From: Methanosarcina sp.
Lineage (GTDB): Archaea; Halobacteriota; Methanosarcinia; Methanosarcinales; Methanosarcinaceae
Assembly (NCBI GenBank): GCA_017883485.1
Contig: JADGNM010000045.1
Coordinates: 1-11,434 of the forward strand
Direction of reading: 5' to 3'
DNA: 11,434 nucleotides
In this document: positions 1 to 6,968 of the stretch, one piece after another
How the letters are laid out: each line of letters begins with the position of its first letter
How positions within the stretch are numbered: the stretch's first letter is position 1
The notes under the pieces: model-generated
Database searches by the model: none
What the model was told of the DNA's origin: nothing
What the model saw: only the letters and a program-made list of their open reading frames with translations
Made by a program: the position numbers and the translations under genes

Positions 1-1125
1 TTGTTTTCCATCCTGACCCGTATATGAGCCAGACAAACTCCAGACGGGATAACCACAGGAACCGATTTTCTCTATCCGAGCTTGCCAGATCCGATCAATG
101 ACGAGTACGCCTTTCCAACCATCATGATCCATGTCCCACGTGCCGCGCAGGAACTCAGCCGTACTAACCACAATAGCCGTGGGGTCGCTACAAAGCATGT
201 ACAGAATTACATCTTGCTGATACTCTGTAACGTTTCCATAGTTCAGAATCATCATTGTTTTGGCTCTTTGCACGATTCCGCCGGGAGTGACTTCGCCAAA
301 GTCCATGATCGCCTGCCAGAGATACTGGTTGAATTGGTTATTAGCGTATGTTGGAGAATCGCGCGTTGCACCCAGCACAGAAACACATTTGCCCTCCCGG
401 AGGAATGTCTCGGCCACAACCTCAGTTGTCTGATCGTCGATCCAGGCATTTTCGCAGCAAATGCAGAAGACCATAGGCGGCATGCTGCCATTATTCAAAG
501 CTTTGATCTCTGCCGTTCTCAGGCCGTTAGCTGACGACCATTCCGTTTTAGAGCCATGACCTCGGTAGTTGGCAACGAGGACACCGGCATTCATTTTATC
601 AATCACTTGCTGTCGAGTGCTGTTATCCCCATAAAGTTTTATTACTCCGAAGCGCGGTGCAATAGCAGTTGCAATTGTGTCAGAGCATTGTTTGTACGTA
701 TCAGCCTCATAAGCAACCAGCACTACCTGATTTTGCCACCCACCCCAATCGGGGCCTCTCTGAGAAGCATACCGGGATAGGTTATCGCAAATCTGTAACA
801 TTTTTGAAGGATCTGAAGTGGGTATGCGAGACACAACGATCTCAGGATTTAAGTCATTAAGAATGTCTGCATAATAATGATCAGAGATAGGGTGTTCTAA
901 ATACTGTGCATAAGTGTGCGCCGGAATACTGTCCACATCACCGGCCAGAACGACAAATCGTGGTGGAACACGCCAGTTGCTCCATGCCCAGGAGAGAAAA
1001 CTCTTAATAGAATCTTCCAGGTTTCCAGCTGGAAATTCAAAGCTGATAGCCTGAGTTGTGGCTATCTTAGCATAGTGGGGCCAGCCTGATTTTGCGTTGA
1101 GCAAGGCTGCACGGCTGCAGTCAGT
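1..1125 (-). pseudogene. Gingipain-like C25 cysteine protease, 3' half (catalytic domain), partial at window edge
   Basis: Read on the minus strand this frame is open from 1125 to the left edge, and it continues the preceding half after the one-base slip. In order it shows FVVLAGDVDSIPAHTYAQY, then ISDHYYADI, then VVSRIPTSDPSKM, the hallmark strands of the C25 fold. The catalytic pair is visible: His in NYRGHGS (codon 556-558) and Cys in FCICCENAWID (most likely the second C of CC, codon 454-456). These are 34 residues apart, close to gingipain spacing; numbered as one repaired protein they are about H483 and C517. SDPTAIVV at about 120-140 matches the end of the catalytic domain. After it comes WDMDHDGWKGVLVIDR, probably the start of a separate beta-rich domain cut by the edge. 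No in-frame ATG lies near the break, so this half is unlikely to be translated alone. At least 668 residues in total are represented. Confidence 0.82.
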
Positions 1126-2003
1126 TCAGGTGTTGTAATGATCACATACTCCGAGATAATGTCGGTCTGCTTCAGAATTGGAATGTGAATTATTTCATTT
1201 ACAGGCTCATGCAACGTAAGACCGTGTTTGAGACTTTCGCTCCTGGTATCCGGTACTGCAAAAGTATGAGGGGCTGCTCCCATAGACCCATTGGCATCTC
1301 TGTTATTATCCGTTGTCAATTCATGGACGTTGTCGAAATCAAGAATTAAGTCGCTTAGCATCGGACGGACTGACCGGGTACGCGGAACAGCGTCTTTTTG
1401 AGGTGGAACGTCGTAGCTGACCTCAATTGTCATGGTTTCGACTACAGACAGACTTTTCGATAGCGGTTTATACTGCGCGAGATAAACAATCAAGTGGACT
1501 ACAGGGATGCCTTCAAGATGCTTCAGGCCCAGTAACTCAAAATCCTTGCCGGGAAACTCTTTATCGGAGTCATAGACATCCTTTTTGGGCCGGTATTCTT
1601 CCTTCCCAGCCAAATATTCTTTTTCTGTTATAGGCTTTGGAGCTGGTTTTAGCTGCCAGGCGCCCGGAATGGCCTGCATCTTTTTCTGAATAATTTTTAC
1701 CTCAAAGTTTGTAGCACCATTTGGTACAGCAACAAAAATGCCTTCCAGAGGAATTTCGGGCAAACCTTCACTGGCAATTGCTCCAGCCCCAGGCACTGAA
1801 AGCGTATCGTACTGAGTGTTGCTGACCTTAAAGGCCCCTTTCCAAACGCCATTGAGCTCATATGTGACCTGGGTGATTTCACGCTTTTTCTGGTCAAGAA
1901 CAATCCCTTTAAGTGCTGACAGGCCTGATTTCTGAACCTTCTTAGTAGAAGGCGTATCCTCTTTGGAACCTTTCTTGATAGCTATCCAAGATTTTTCCGT
2001 CAC
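1062..2003 (-). pseudogene. Gingipain-like C25 cysteine protease, 5' half (propeptide-like domain), frameshifted
   Basis: This 313-codon frame starts at GTG 2003-2001, with AGGGAG about nine bases upstream as ribosome site. Residues about 60-110 (SVPGAGAIASEGLPEIPLEG followed by a VAVPNGA segment) match the style of the N-terminal propeptide domain of peptidase family C25 (gingipains), which normally holds the enzyme inactive until cleaved. Residues 285-300 (EYVIITTPELTAAVQP) are the first strand of the catalytic domain. The frame then runs into unrelated residues and stops at 1062-1064, while the correct continuation (LLNAKSGWPHYAKIATTQ) is in another frame from 1104 downward. One base is missing near 1104-1107. 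The N-terminus is charged (MTEKSWIAIKKGSKED) with no signal peptide or membrane segment, unusual for a family that is mostly secreted. It could be a pseudogene, a sequencing error, or, less likely, a programmed shift. Confidence 0.8.
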
Positions 2004-2010
2004 CTAAAAA

Positions 2011-2018
2011 AACTCCCT
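2011..2018 (-). promoter_or_regulatory. Ribosome binding site for the C25 gene GTG start
   Basis: The minus strand reads AAGGGAG, then a T-rich spacer, then GTG ACG GAA. The GTG itself lies inside an AGGTG, which is too close to serve as its own ribosome site, so the upstream AGGGAG decides the start. An AT-rich TTATAAG/TTTATAAA stretch at 2018-2040 could be promoter DNA, but its distance to the start is short, so no TATA box is claimed. Confidence 0.5.
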
Positions 2019-2084
2019 TTATAAATTTTAAACTTATAATAACAGTCTAGACTTCACTTATTTGTGGGATCAAATCTAGAACTG

Positions 2085-2115
2085 ATTCCGCTGGCAATTG
2101 ACCGCATTAAGAAAA
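2085..2115 (+). repeat. 31-bp direct repeat, copy 1
   Basis: This segment (attccgctggcaattgaccg and onward to gaaaa) is identical to 2598-2628. In the plus-strand frame beginning at 2085 it reads IPLAIDRIKK, then KPGKWYQVNHLRS and a stop at about 2152. The sequences on both sides differ from those of copy 2. It resembles a broken piece of a coding sequence or the end of a mobile element. Confidence 0.8.
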
Positions 2116-2582
2116 AACCTGGGAAATGGTATCAAGTCAATCATTTAAGATCCTAATTATTTGCGATTAAATCTTGTGGATCCTAATTATTTTCGGGGTT
2201 TTTAATTTATGACAATCAAATGTCCTTGAATCGATACTAAACTGTACCATCCTAAAAAAAAATGGATAACTTTAAAACAGTATGACAAATATATAATTTT
2301 TTTTCATTTATAGAAAAAATTTGCTACAGAAAAATACATTTTCTTATTTATTCTTTCGTTTTTTTATATATATTATTATTCTTTTTATTGATAAAAACGA
2401 TATCAAGTTTCTCAAGAGTTTCACCATTATTTAAAGATTCAAGAAGTATGGTTTATATCCTTGGTCACTTACTACCGTGGGAACCTGCAAGCATTTATGG
2501 ACAATTTAAATATACTTCAAATCCCGGTTTTTATGCAGACACGAATAAAAAAATTCAAATTCTGCGGAAGCATTTAATGTGA

Positions 2583-2780
2583 TCCAGGTCTAGCAATATT
2601 CCGCTGGCAATTGACCGCATTAAGAAAACAAATAGTAAAAGCGATAAGTTCATAAAAACGAACACTAAATTCCTTGAACAAAAAGCACAAAAAATGAAAG
2701 TATTGAAAGCGCTAATGCCGAAATCAGTAAAAAAATTATTAAAAGCCATAATCAGGCTGTTCAAGTTTCCATATTTTTAA
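2583..2780 (+). pseudogene. Lysine-rich open frame, possible 3' remnant of an unknown gene
   Basis: This frame is open from just after a TGA (2580-2582) to TAA 2778-2780, 65 codons. It begins SRSSN, continues with the repeated peptide IPLAIDRIKK, and becomes a basic, helix-like tail (KFLEQKAQKMKVLKAL, then SVKKLLKAIIRLFKF). There is no start codon with a ribosome site ahead of the repeat. The only internal ATG (at about 2694) would give a 27-residue peptide. The repeated peptide and the amphipathic composition suggest the end of a former gene whose 5' part is lost. No family was recognised, and chance is a real alternative in DNA this A-rich. Confidence 0.3.
2598..2628 (+). repeat. 31-bp direct repeat, copy 2
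   Basis: This copy is identical to 2085-2115, lies 513 bp downstream in the same orientation, and reads as the same peptide, IPLAIDRIKK. Here the frame stays open for a further 50 codons. Confidence 0.8.
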
Positions 2781-3212
2781 CATATTTTTAATCTGGAGAC
2801 GTCTTTATCCATAGACTGCCGGGTATTCTTTCCCCGGAACCTGCAGGTAGCACAGGAAATCCCGTCCGCAAGAATAATCTCTCAGTTAGTTCTTCCAAAC
2901 TCAAGCTTTAAATCCGGAAGTATAATACCTCTTTCATCCAGATCAGACACAAACAGCTAGTTGATTTCGACTAAGCTTTATCCGAAAACTGCCCGAATCC
3001 TGGAGAATAAAGTAGATGATAGACTTCTTCTGCTAAATAAAGTTATCACCTCCTGTCGACTTTCTATTTTACTGTCGGCAGCTTCGCAAATTTTATCTTT
3101 GAAGAAAATCAATTATTAAGTTCAGTAACTTAAAAAAAGATTTAAGAACTTACCGCATTTGAGTGCACAACACTTGGTAGTGACTAATCCAAGCACACAC
3201 AGGTAAAAAAAC

Positions 3213-4502
3213 ATGTCAAACACCATACTAGATATTGTAGAACTGCTCCTGACCGCAGAGATATTTAACCGTTATCCGGAACTGGATGTAAATGACCTTC
3301 CTAAGAATATCAGGAAGAATTATTGGAGCAGTGTAGAAAAAAAAGTTCCCAAACCCATCACAGCAACATTTATCCGGATTGAAAAACTGTATGGAGTTAA
3401 GGACATCGAGAAAATTGTAAGAAACGTTCCTTTCATAGTTACTGACAAATCCCATTTTGAACTTCGCCTGAGCGCTTTCGAACTTGCCGCAGAATGGTTT
3501 GAAAAGCAGGAAGGCTCGCAGGAAAGGATCGAATATAATCCTGTCCTGGCCTATTACTATGGAGAAGTAAAAAAGGTTCAGGCTGCAAACTATGCGCTTA
3601 CAAAGTTAAAAGTAAGGCCCAAAGAGGTTGACAGGGAATGGATTGAATCCCTCATAGCAGAGATCAGGAAGGAAGAAAAAAGCGAAGAGATGCTTAAACT
3701 AGTGGTCATCATCGCTCCTGAAGATGTAAAGCAAAAAGTCAAAGACCTTGTGCTAACCAAAGAACAGGAGGATGAAATTGAAAAAATCATGAAGGCTATC
3801 CAGCACAGAGAATACCTGCGGGAAATAGGCCTGCACGATATAGGAAAACTTCTTTTCGTCGGGCCGCCTGGAACCGGAAAAACTTCTGTCGCCCGCGCGC
3901 TTTCGGAACAGCTATCTATTCCTTTTGTAGAGGTCAGACTCTCCATGATCACAGACCAGTACCTTGGAGAGACTGCAAAAAACATTGACAGAGTCTTCCT
4001 GCTTGCAAAAAAATTGAATCCCTGCATACTTTTCATAGATGAACTGGATTTTGTGGCAAAAGCAAGGACATCTGACGAAAATGCTGCTATCAAGCGGGCA
4101 GTCAATACCCTCCTTAAAGCCATCGACGAGATCAGCCTTGTGGAACACGGAGTTCTCCTGATTGCCGCAACCAATCACCCCCGTATGCTTGACAGCGCAG
4201 CCTGGAGACGCTTTGATGAAATCGTTCATTTTCCTCTCCCTGACCTTGAAATGCGTAAAGATATCCTGGATATTGTCACCAAACACATAGAAGGAGACTA
4301 TGATACTGGGGAGATTGCAGAATTGACAGACGGTTATTCGGGTTCTGACCTGCGCATGGTCATTAGAGAAGCTGTCCTGACTGCACTCATGGAAGAACGC
4401 AAAATACTACATCAGCAGGATTTGCTGGAAGCCGTAACATCATTTAATGAAAGGGCCGGTCTCAAGTCCGAGAGTGTAGAAGAGTACGGAAGGAATCAGT
4501 AA
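3213..4502 (+). CDS. AAA+ ATPase with A/V-ATPase subunit C-like N-terminal region
   Basis: This 429-residue protein is probably a cytoplasmic ATP-driven remodeller or unfoldase; its substrate cannot be read from sequence. The AAA+ core occupies about residues 180-410. Walker A is GPPGTGKT (217-224), Walker B is ILFIDELD (272-279), sensor 1 is the Asn of AATNHP (N321), the arginine finger lies in AAWRRFDE (R332/R333), and the sensor 2 helix is in GYSGSDLRMVIREA. All key residues are present, so ATP hydrolysis is expected. Residues 1-175 are helical and charged with no membrane segment. The stretch from YNPVLAYYYGEVKK (from residue 108) to about 150 resembles a repeat end of A/V-type ATPase subunit C (AC39), a weak eye-made match. 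ATG 3213 is preceded by AGGT at 3201-3204, eight bases away. The next gene starts two bases after the stop, so the pair is one operon. Confidence 0.92.
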   Translation: MSNTILDIVELLLTAEIFNRYPELDVNDLPKNIRKNYWSSVEKKVPKPITATFIRIEKLYGVKDIEKIVRNVPFIVTDKSHFELRLSAFELAAEWFEKQEGSQERIEYNPVLAYYYGEVKKVQAANYALTKLKVRPKEVDREWIESLIAEIRKEEKSEEMLKLVVIIAPEDVKQKVKDLVLTKEQEDEIEKIMKAIQHREYLREIGLHDIGKLLFVGPPGTGKTSVARALSEQLSIPFVEVRLSMITDQYLGETAKNIDRVFLLAKKLNPCILFIDELDFVAKARTSDENAAIKRAVNTLLKAIDEISLVEHGVLLIAATNHPRMLDSAAWRRFDEIVHFPLPDLEMRKDILDIVTKHIEGDYDTGEIAELTDGYSGSDLRMVIREAVLTALMEERKILHQQDLLEAVTSFNERAGLKSESVEEYGRNQ

Positions 4503-4504
4503 AT

Positions 4505-5245
4505 ATGAAGCTAACACTGCTCGGGACTGGCGATGCTGTCGGGACCCCCAAAATAGGATGCCACTGCCCGGCATGCGAGGACGCCAGATTGGGCGGAAAA
4601 AGCCAGCGCCTTCGTTTTTCTATCCTTGTCGAGTCTGATAAGGGTAAAATTCTTATCGACACCAGCCCGGATCTCAGGCAGCAGTTTCTCAGGCAAAACC
4701 TTTCCCTCATAGATGGAGTGATCTGGACCCATGGACATTACGACCATTACTCCGGCTTCGGGGAATTCTACCGCGTCCAGAGAAAAGTTGACGTTTATGG
4801 AATTCCAGAAACTCTGGACTACATAAACCAGTATGTCTCTTTCCTTGAACCCAGATATCATTATTTAAAGCTCTACGAGTCATTTGAGCTTATCGGGCTG
4901 CAGTTTACCCTGTTTAAAGTCGACCATCCCCCTGTAGAGGTCCCGATTGGGGTAATAATCCGCGAAAAGGACACAAAAGTAGTAATTACCGGAGATACAG
5001 GCCCGGAAATCCCCGAAGCCAGCCTGGAGCTAATGAAAGATCCGGACCTCCTTATTGCCGATGCTATAGTCCCTCCGCACATCCGTATCAAAAAACACAT
5101 GAACTCGGAAGAAGCTACAGCGCTTGCAGAAAAACTCAATGCAAAAGAAGTAGTTCTGACTCATCTCAGTCATCTATTTCGCCCACATAATATCGAATCG
5201 ATATTTTTACCCCTCGGATATGACGGGCAGATCTTTGAATTATGA
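4505..5245 (+). CDS. PhnP-like metallo-beta-lactamase-fold phosphodiesterase
   Basis: This 246-residue cytoplasmic metallohydrolase resembles PhnP, which opens phosphoribosyl cyclic phosphates in bacterial phosphonate breakdown. Here it is not in a phn cluster, so the substrate is open; another cyclic phosphodiester or cyclic nucleotide is possible. The metal site is complete: THGHYDH gives H76, H78, D80 and H81; H141 is in VDHPP; D164 is in ITGDTGPE; H220 and H223 are in THLSH. The N-terminus has GCHCPAC (C19, C21, C24), which matches the GCECAAC of E. coli PhnP, part of a structural zinc site in that family. Length fits the family. ATG 4505 follows the AAA+ stop by two bases, and its ribosome site GGAAGGA (4488-4494) lies inside the upstream gene, so translation is probably coupled. 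The short gap argues for a shared pathway. Confidence 0.88.
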   Translation: MKLTLLGTGDAVGTPKIGCHCPACEDARLGGKSQRLRFSILVESDKGKILIDTSPDLRQQFLRQNLSLIDGVIWTHGHYDHYSGFGEFYRVQRKVDVYGIPETLDYINQYVSFLEPRYHYLKLYESFELIGLQFTLFKVDHPPVEVPIGVIIREKDTKVVITGDTGPEIPEASLELMKDPDLLIADAIVPPHIRIKKHMNSEEATALAEKLNAKEVVLTHLSHLFRPHNIESIFLPLGYDGQIFEL

Positions 5246-5298
5246 AAAATTTAATTAGTAAAGAGGGGCCTCAAACATCCGGGATTTCAGATTCATTT

Positions 5299-5421
5299 TC
5301 AACTAACATCGAATATATTAATAGTTTTCAGCTCCAGAAAACTGCACATTAATCTCTTTATGGCAGGCTTGGACATGCCCAGGATTCCTCCGATCGATTG
5401 GGTAGAGAATAAAGCGGTTTT
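5299..5421 (-). pseudogene. Helix-turn-helix gene remnant
   Basis: A 40-codon minus-strand frame lies between TAG (5422-5424) and TGA (5299-5301). It reads KTALFSTQSIGGILGMSK, followed by PAIKRLMCSFLELKT. This fits a DNA-binding helix-turn-helix (T-x-x-x-I-G-x-I-L-G-M-S-K-P-A-I-x-R-L), as in winged-helix regulators or the N-termini of transposases. There is no start codon or ribosome site, and only this part survives, so it is read as the leftover of a regulator or transposase gene. The match is by eye and the segment is short. Confidence 0.35.
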
Positions 5422-5435
5422 CTACGTGTTAAGAG

Positions 5436-5627
5436 TTACTTTTTTTGCACGGTAGTTACCGTTCCGTCTGCTTCTTTGGCTCTCAATGTTGCTATTAGTC
5501 TAGGGCATTGTAAAAAATTGTTGCTTTCGCAATAATTCTGTCTGTCATCTTCGGTTGTTTCGTAATATGCTACGCCTGTCATACATTCTTGTGATTGATC
5601 GCTTTTGTGCAGGTAGATACATTGCAT
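5436..5627 (-). CDS. Small four-cysteine protein (63 aa), function unknown
   Basis: The 63-residue product has four cysteines (C3, C15, C33, C41) in the arrangement MQCIYL, then C, then YC with CPRL. This recalls a widespread small archaeal and bacterial motif in which the cysteines probably bind zinc or an iron-sulfur cluster; that is inference. There is no signal peptide, so it is probably cytoplasmic. The gene looks genuine despite its size: ATG 5627-5625 is preceded by AGGTGA (5635-5640) at seven bases, and an ideal TATA box lies at 5675-5682, placing transcription start near 5650. The C-terminus is polar (KEADGTVTTVQKK). It converges on the MBL gene and diverges from the 56-residue Cys protein 400 bp away. 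I cannot assign a role. Confidence 0.72.
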   Translation of the reverse strand: MQCIYLHKSDQSQECMTGVAYYETTEDDRQNYCESNNFLQCPRLIATLRAKEADGTVTTVQKK

Positions 5628-5672
5628 ATTTATGTCACCTTTTATTAATTTATTTAGAAAGATGATTTTTAT

Positions 5673-5684
5673 GTTTATATAATT
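5673..5684 (-). promoter_or_regulatory. Archaeal TATA box for the 63-aa gene
   Basis: The minus strand reads AATTATATAAAC, with the core TTATATAA at 5675-5682. It lies about 50 bases upstream of ATG 5627, which gives an expected start of transcription near 5650 and a leader of roughly 22 bases carrying AGGTGA. Confidence 0.6.
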
Positions 5685-5714
5685 TTAGATGTTTCTATGT
5701 TTTTTAGGTTTGGG

Positions 5715-5739
5715 ATGTTCCTGTTTCCGGAAGGAACAT
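5715..5739. repeat. 8-bp inverted repeat (hairpin)
   Basis: atgttcct (5715-5722) pairs perfectly with aggaacat (5732-5739) around a 9-base loop containing tccgga. It sits upstream of the TATA box of the 63-residue gene and could be a regulator-binding palindrome. No function is shown. Confidence 0.5.
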
Positions 5740-5795
5740 TCGCGAAGTGGATATGCCTTCCCTACGACTCTTAACAGAACAAATTTTCAATAAAA

Positions 5796-5850
5796 GGGTT
5801 CTGTGTAGTCTTCTGGCGTGAGTATTTTTTAGCTACGTTGAACTACAAAA
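5796..5850 (-). repeat. IS-end-like repeat, copy 1 (degenerate)
   Basis: 5796-5813 (gggttctgtgtagtcttc) matches 6201-6217 and, inverted, 6273-6290. Weaker similarity to the 6201 copy continues for about 30 bp, with small deletions. On the minus strand the conserved part reads ILTPEDYTEP. No target-site duplication is visible around it. Confidence 0.65.
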
Positions 5851-5936
5851 CTGTCAATTCCCCGAAACTGCAAGGACTCCAATTGTCTCATGCTGAACGA
5901 TTTAGATCTTCACAATAACACCGAGATTCTTTACGC

Positions 5937-5947
5937 AAAATATATTT
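5937..5947 (+). promoter_or_regulatory. Archaeal TATA box for the 56-aa gene
   Basis: AAAATATATTT lies about 85 bases ahead of ATG 6030. Transcription would begin near 5970, giving a leader of about 60 bases ending in the strong site AAAGGAG (6015-6021). Confidence 0.5.
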
Positions 5948-6029
5948 CCTTTATAGATTATGGATTAAGATAGGTCGAGAACAGACTTACTGAACGTGGA
6001 TACTAAAAAAGATAAAAGGAGTTGAAACA

Positions 6030-6200
6030 ATGACCGAAGACATACTTTGCCCTATGAAATTCCCATCAGGCATGCCGTTTGAAGGCTGTGTATGCGAAAA
6101 AGAAAAGTGTGCATTGTACTATGCCGGGAGTATATGTTCGTTTAGAGCAATACCTGAACTTGTAACTGCATTGTATCAGGGATATAAAGGAAAAAGTTAA
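6030..6200 (+). CDS. Small five-cysteine protein (56 aa), probable metal-binding
   Basis: ATG 6030 opens 56 codons ending at TAA 6198-6200. The ribosome site AAAGGAG (6015-6021) is the strongest in the window, eight bases from the start, with a TATA box at a sensible distance. The product reads MTEDILCPMKFP, then EGCVCEKEKCALYY and SICSFRAIPEL. Its cysteines are C7, C20, C22, C27 and C36. The C-x-C-x4-C-A-L-Y core resembles small zinc- or cluster-binding proteins, and the last 20 residues look helical. It has no signal peptide. It is flanked by IS-end-like repeats, one of which begins at the base after its stop codon, so it may have travelled with mobile DNA as a passenger gene. I do not recognise the family. 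It could be a regulator or a Cys-rich accessory factor; neither is shown. Confidence 0.72.
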   Translation: MTEDILCPMKFPSGMPFEGCVCEKEKCALYYAGSICSFRAIPELVTALYQGYKGKS

Positions 6201-6290
6201 GGTTCTGTGTAGTCTTCGGGAGTTAGAATAAACTTTTCAGTAGCTATGAGGTCAGTCCCTAGGTCAGCACCCGAAGACTACACAGAACCC
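6201..6290. repeat. Inverted-repeat element (MITE or IS-end remnant), arms 6201-6220 and 6270-6289
   Basis: GGTTCTGTGTAGTCTTCGGG at 6201-6220 is a perfect 20-bp inverted match to 6270-6289, with a 49-base centre. The left arm starts immediately after the TAA of the 56-residue gene. The right arm lies 29 bases beyond the 3' end of the minus-strand PKD reading frame. The size and perfect arms fit a miniature transposable element or fused IS ends; as RNA it would fold into a strong hairpin and could end transcription from both sides. The minus-strand frame through it reads GADLGTDLIATEKFILTPED then YTEP and a stop, like the tail of a protein, perhaps a lost transposase. Confidence 0.7.
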
Positions 6291-6716
6291 TTGGAATGCG
6301 AGATGTGATGAATATACCTCAAGAGACTGTGATATATCCGGGCATTCTATTAGTGTTACTGCCTTGATTATTTCCCGCAGTCAGGGATACAGTATATTTT
6401 CCTATTTTAGAGTATGTATGTACAGGGTTCTTGACTGTTGAAGAGGTCCCATCTCCAAAGCTCCACCTCAATGAAGTAGGCGATCCTGTACTTCTGTCAG
6501 TAAACTGAACCTCAACGGCGCTTTTCCTGAGGTAGTGGACGCTGAAAATGCACCAGCTGGAGTTTTAAGGGGAGCTCCAACATTTATATAGCCAGATCTA
6601 GTTATCGTGTTCCTTCCGGCAGCATTGCTTGCTGTTAAACTAACGGTATATTTTCCGGCTTTACTATATGTGTGGTCCGTATTTTGCTGTGTTGAGATAC
6701 TTCCATCCCCAAAAGC

Positions 6717-6764
6717 CCAGCTCCATGAAGCGGGTGAGCCTGTACTTTTGTCAGTGAATGTGAC
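6717..6764 (-). repeat. PKD module repeat, 48-bp perfect copy 1
   Basis: These 48 bases are identical to 6969-7016, at a distance of 252 bp, exactly one 84-codon PKD unit. They encode VTFTDKSTGSPASWSW. Neighbouring stretches of PKD5-7 are also nearly identical at the DNA level, which indicates recent internal duplication or gene conversion. Confidence 0.85.
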
Positions 6765-6968
6765 TTTAAATGGTGCGTTTCCGTAGGTCCGGGACGCCGA
6801 AAAAGCAGCAACAGGCGGTCTTAAGGCGTTTACGAAAATAAAATTTGACCTTATTACCGTATTACTACCAGCGGCATTCCTTGCTGTTAGTCTGACAGTG
6901 TATCTTCCTGTTTTACTGTAAGTGTGCACCGGATTCTTCTCTATTGAAGTTGTGCCGTCTCCTAAGCT

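Larger units (their letters stand above)
2004..3212. other. AT-rich intergenic region with gene remnants, no convincing intact gene
   Basis: About 1.2 kb separates the divergent C25 gene and the AAA+ operon. It is strongly AT-rich, particularly 2270-2390. It contains a 14-bp direct repeat (gatcctaattattt at 2149-2162 and 2179-2192) and a 31-bp direct repeat described separately. A short plus-strand frame at 2388-2582 (64 codons, TTG start) has no recognisable motif or ribosome site and is not called. Short open stretches at 2940-3115 also lack start signals. Upstream of the AAA+ gene there are small inverted repeats (cttaaa 3129-3134 with tttaag 3141-3146; cttgg 3173-3177 with ccaag 3189-3193) that could fold in a leader, but nothing distinguishes them from chance. 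I see no clear TATA box for the operon. Confidence 0.6.

Noticed and set aside
82..534. 150-codon plus-strand open frame
   Set aside because: It is the reverse shadow of the C25 catalytic domain, whose minus-strand reading shows the catalytic His and Cys motifs; the plus frame has no motif.
1427..1633. Plus-strand open frame of 68 codons
   Set aside because: Lies wholly within the minus-strand C25 propeptide region and has no recognisable feature.
2388..2582. 64-codon plus-strand frame with TTG start
   Set aside because: No ribosome site, no motif, and situated in very AT-rich DNA next to repeat debris.
2555..2764. 69-codon minus-strand frame rich in Phe and Leu, membrane-like
   Set aside because: It is the antisense of an A-rich stretch, which creates Phe-rich frames by composition; no ribosome site was seen.
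2940..3115. Open plus-strand stretch of about 50 codons (YPKTARILENKVDDRLLLLN)
   Set aside because: No start signal, ends without a domain, and could easily be chance; noted only as possible debris.
3590..4174. 194-codon minus-strand open frame
   Set aside because: Antisense to the AAA+ motor; its Ser- and Phe-rich composition is a typical shadow of a charged helical gene.
4511..4861. 116-codon minus-strand open frame
   Set aside because: Antisense to the MBL gene, which carries all metal ligands in the plus frame.
5258..5272. gaggggcctc palindrome-like sequence after the MBL stop as a terminator
   Set aside because: The stem is too short and no T run follows, so it does not support a terminator call.
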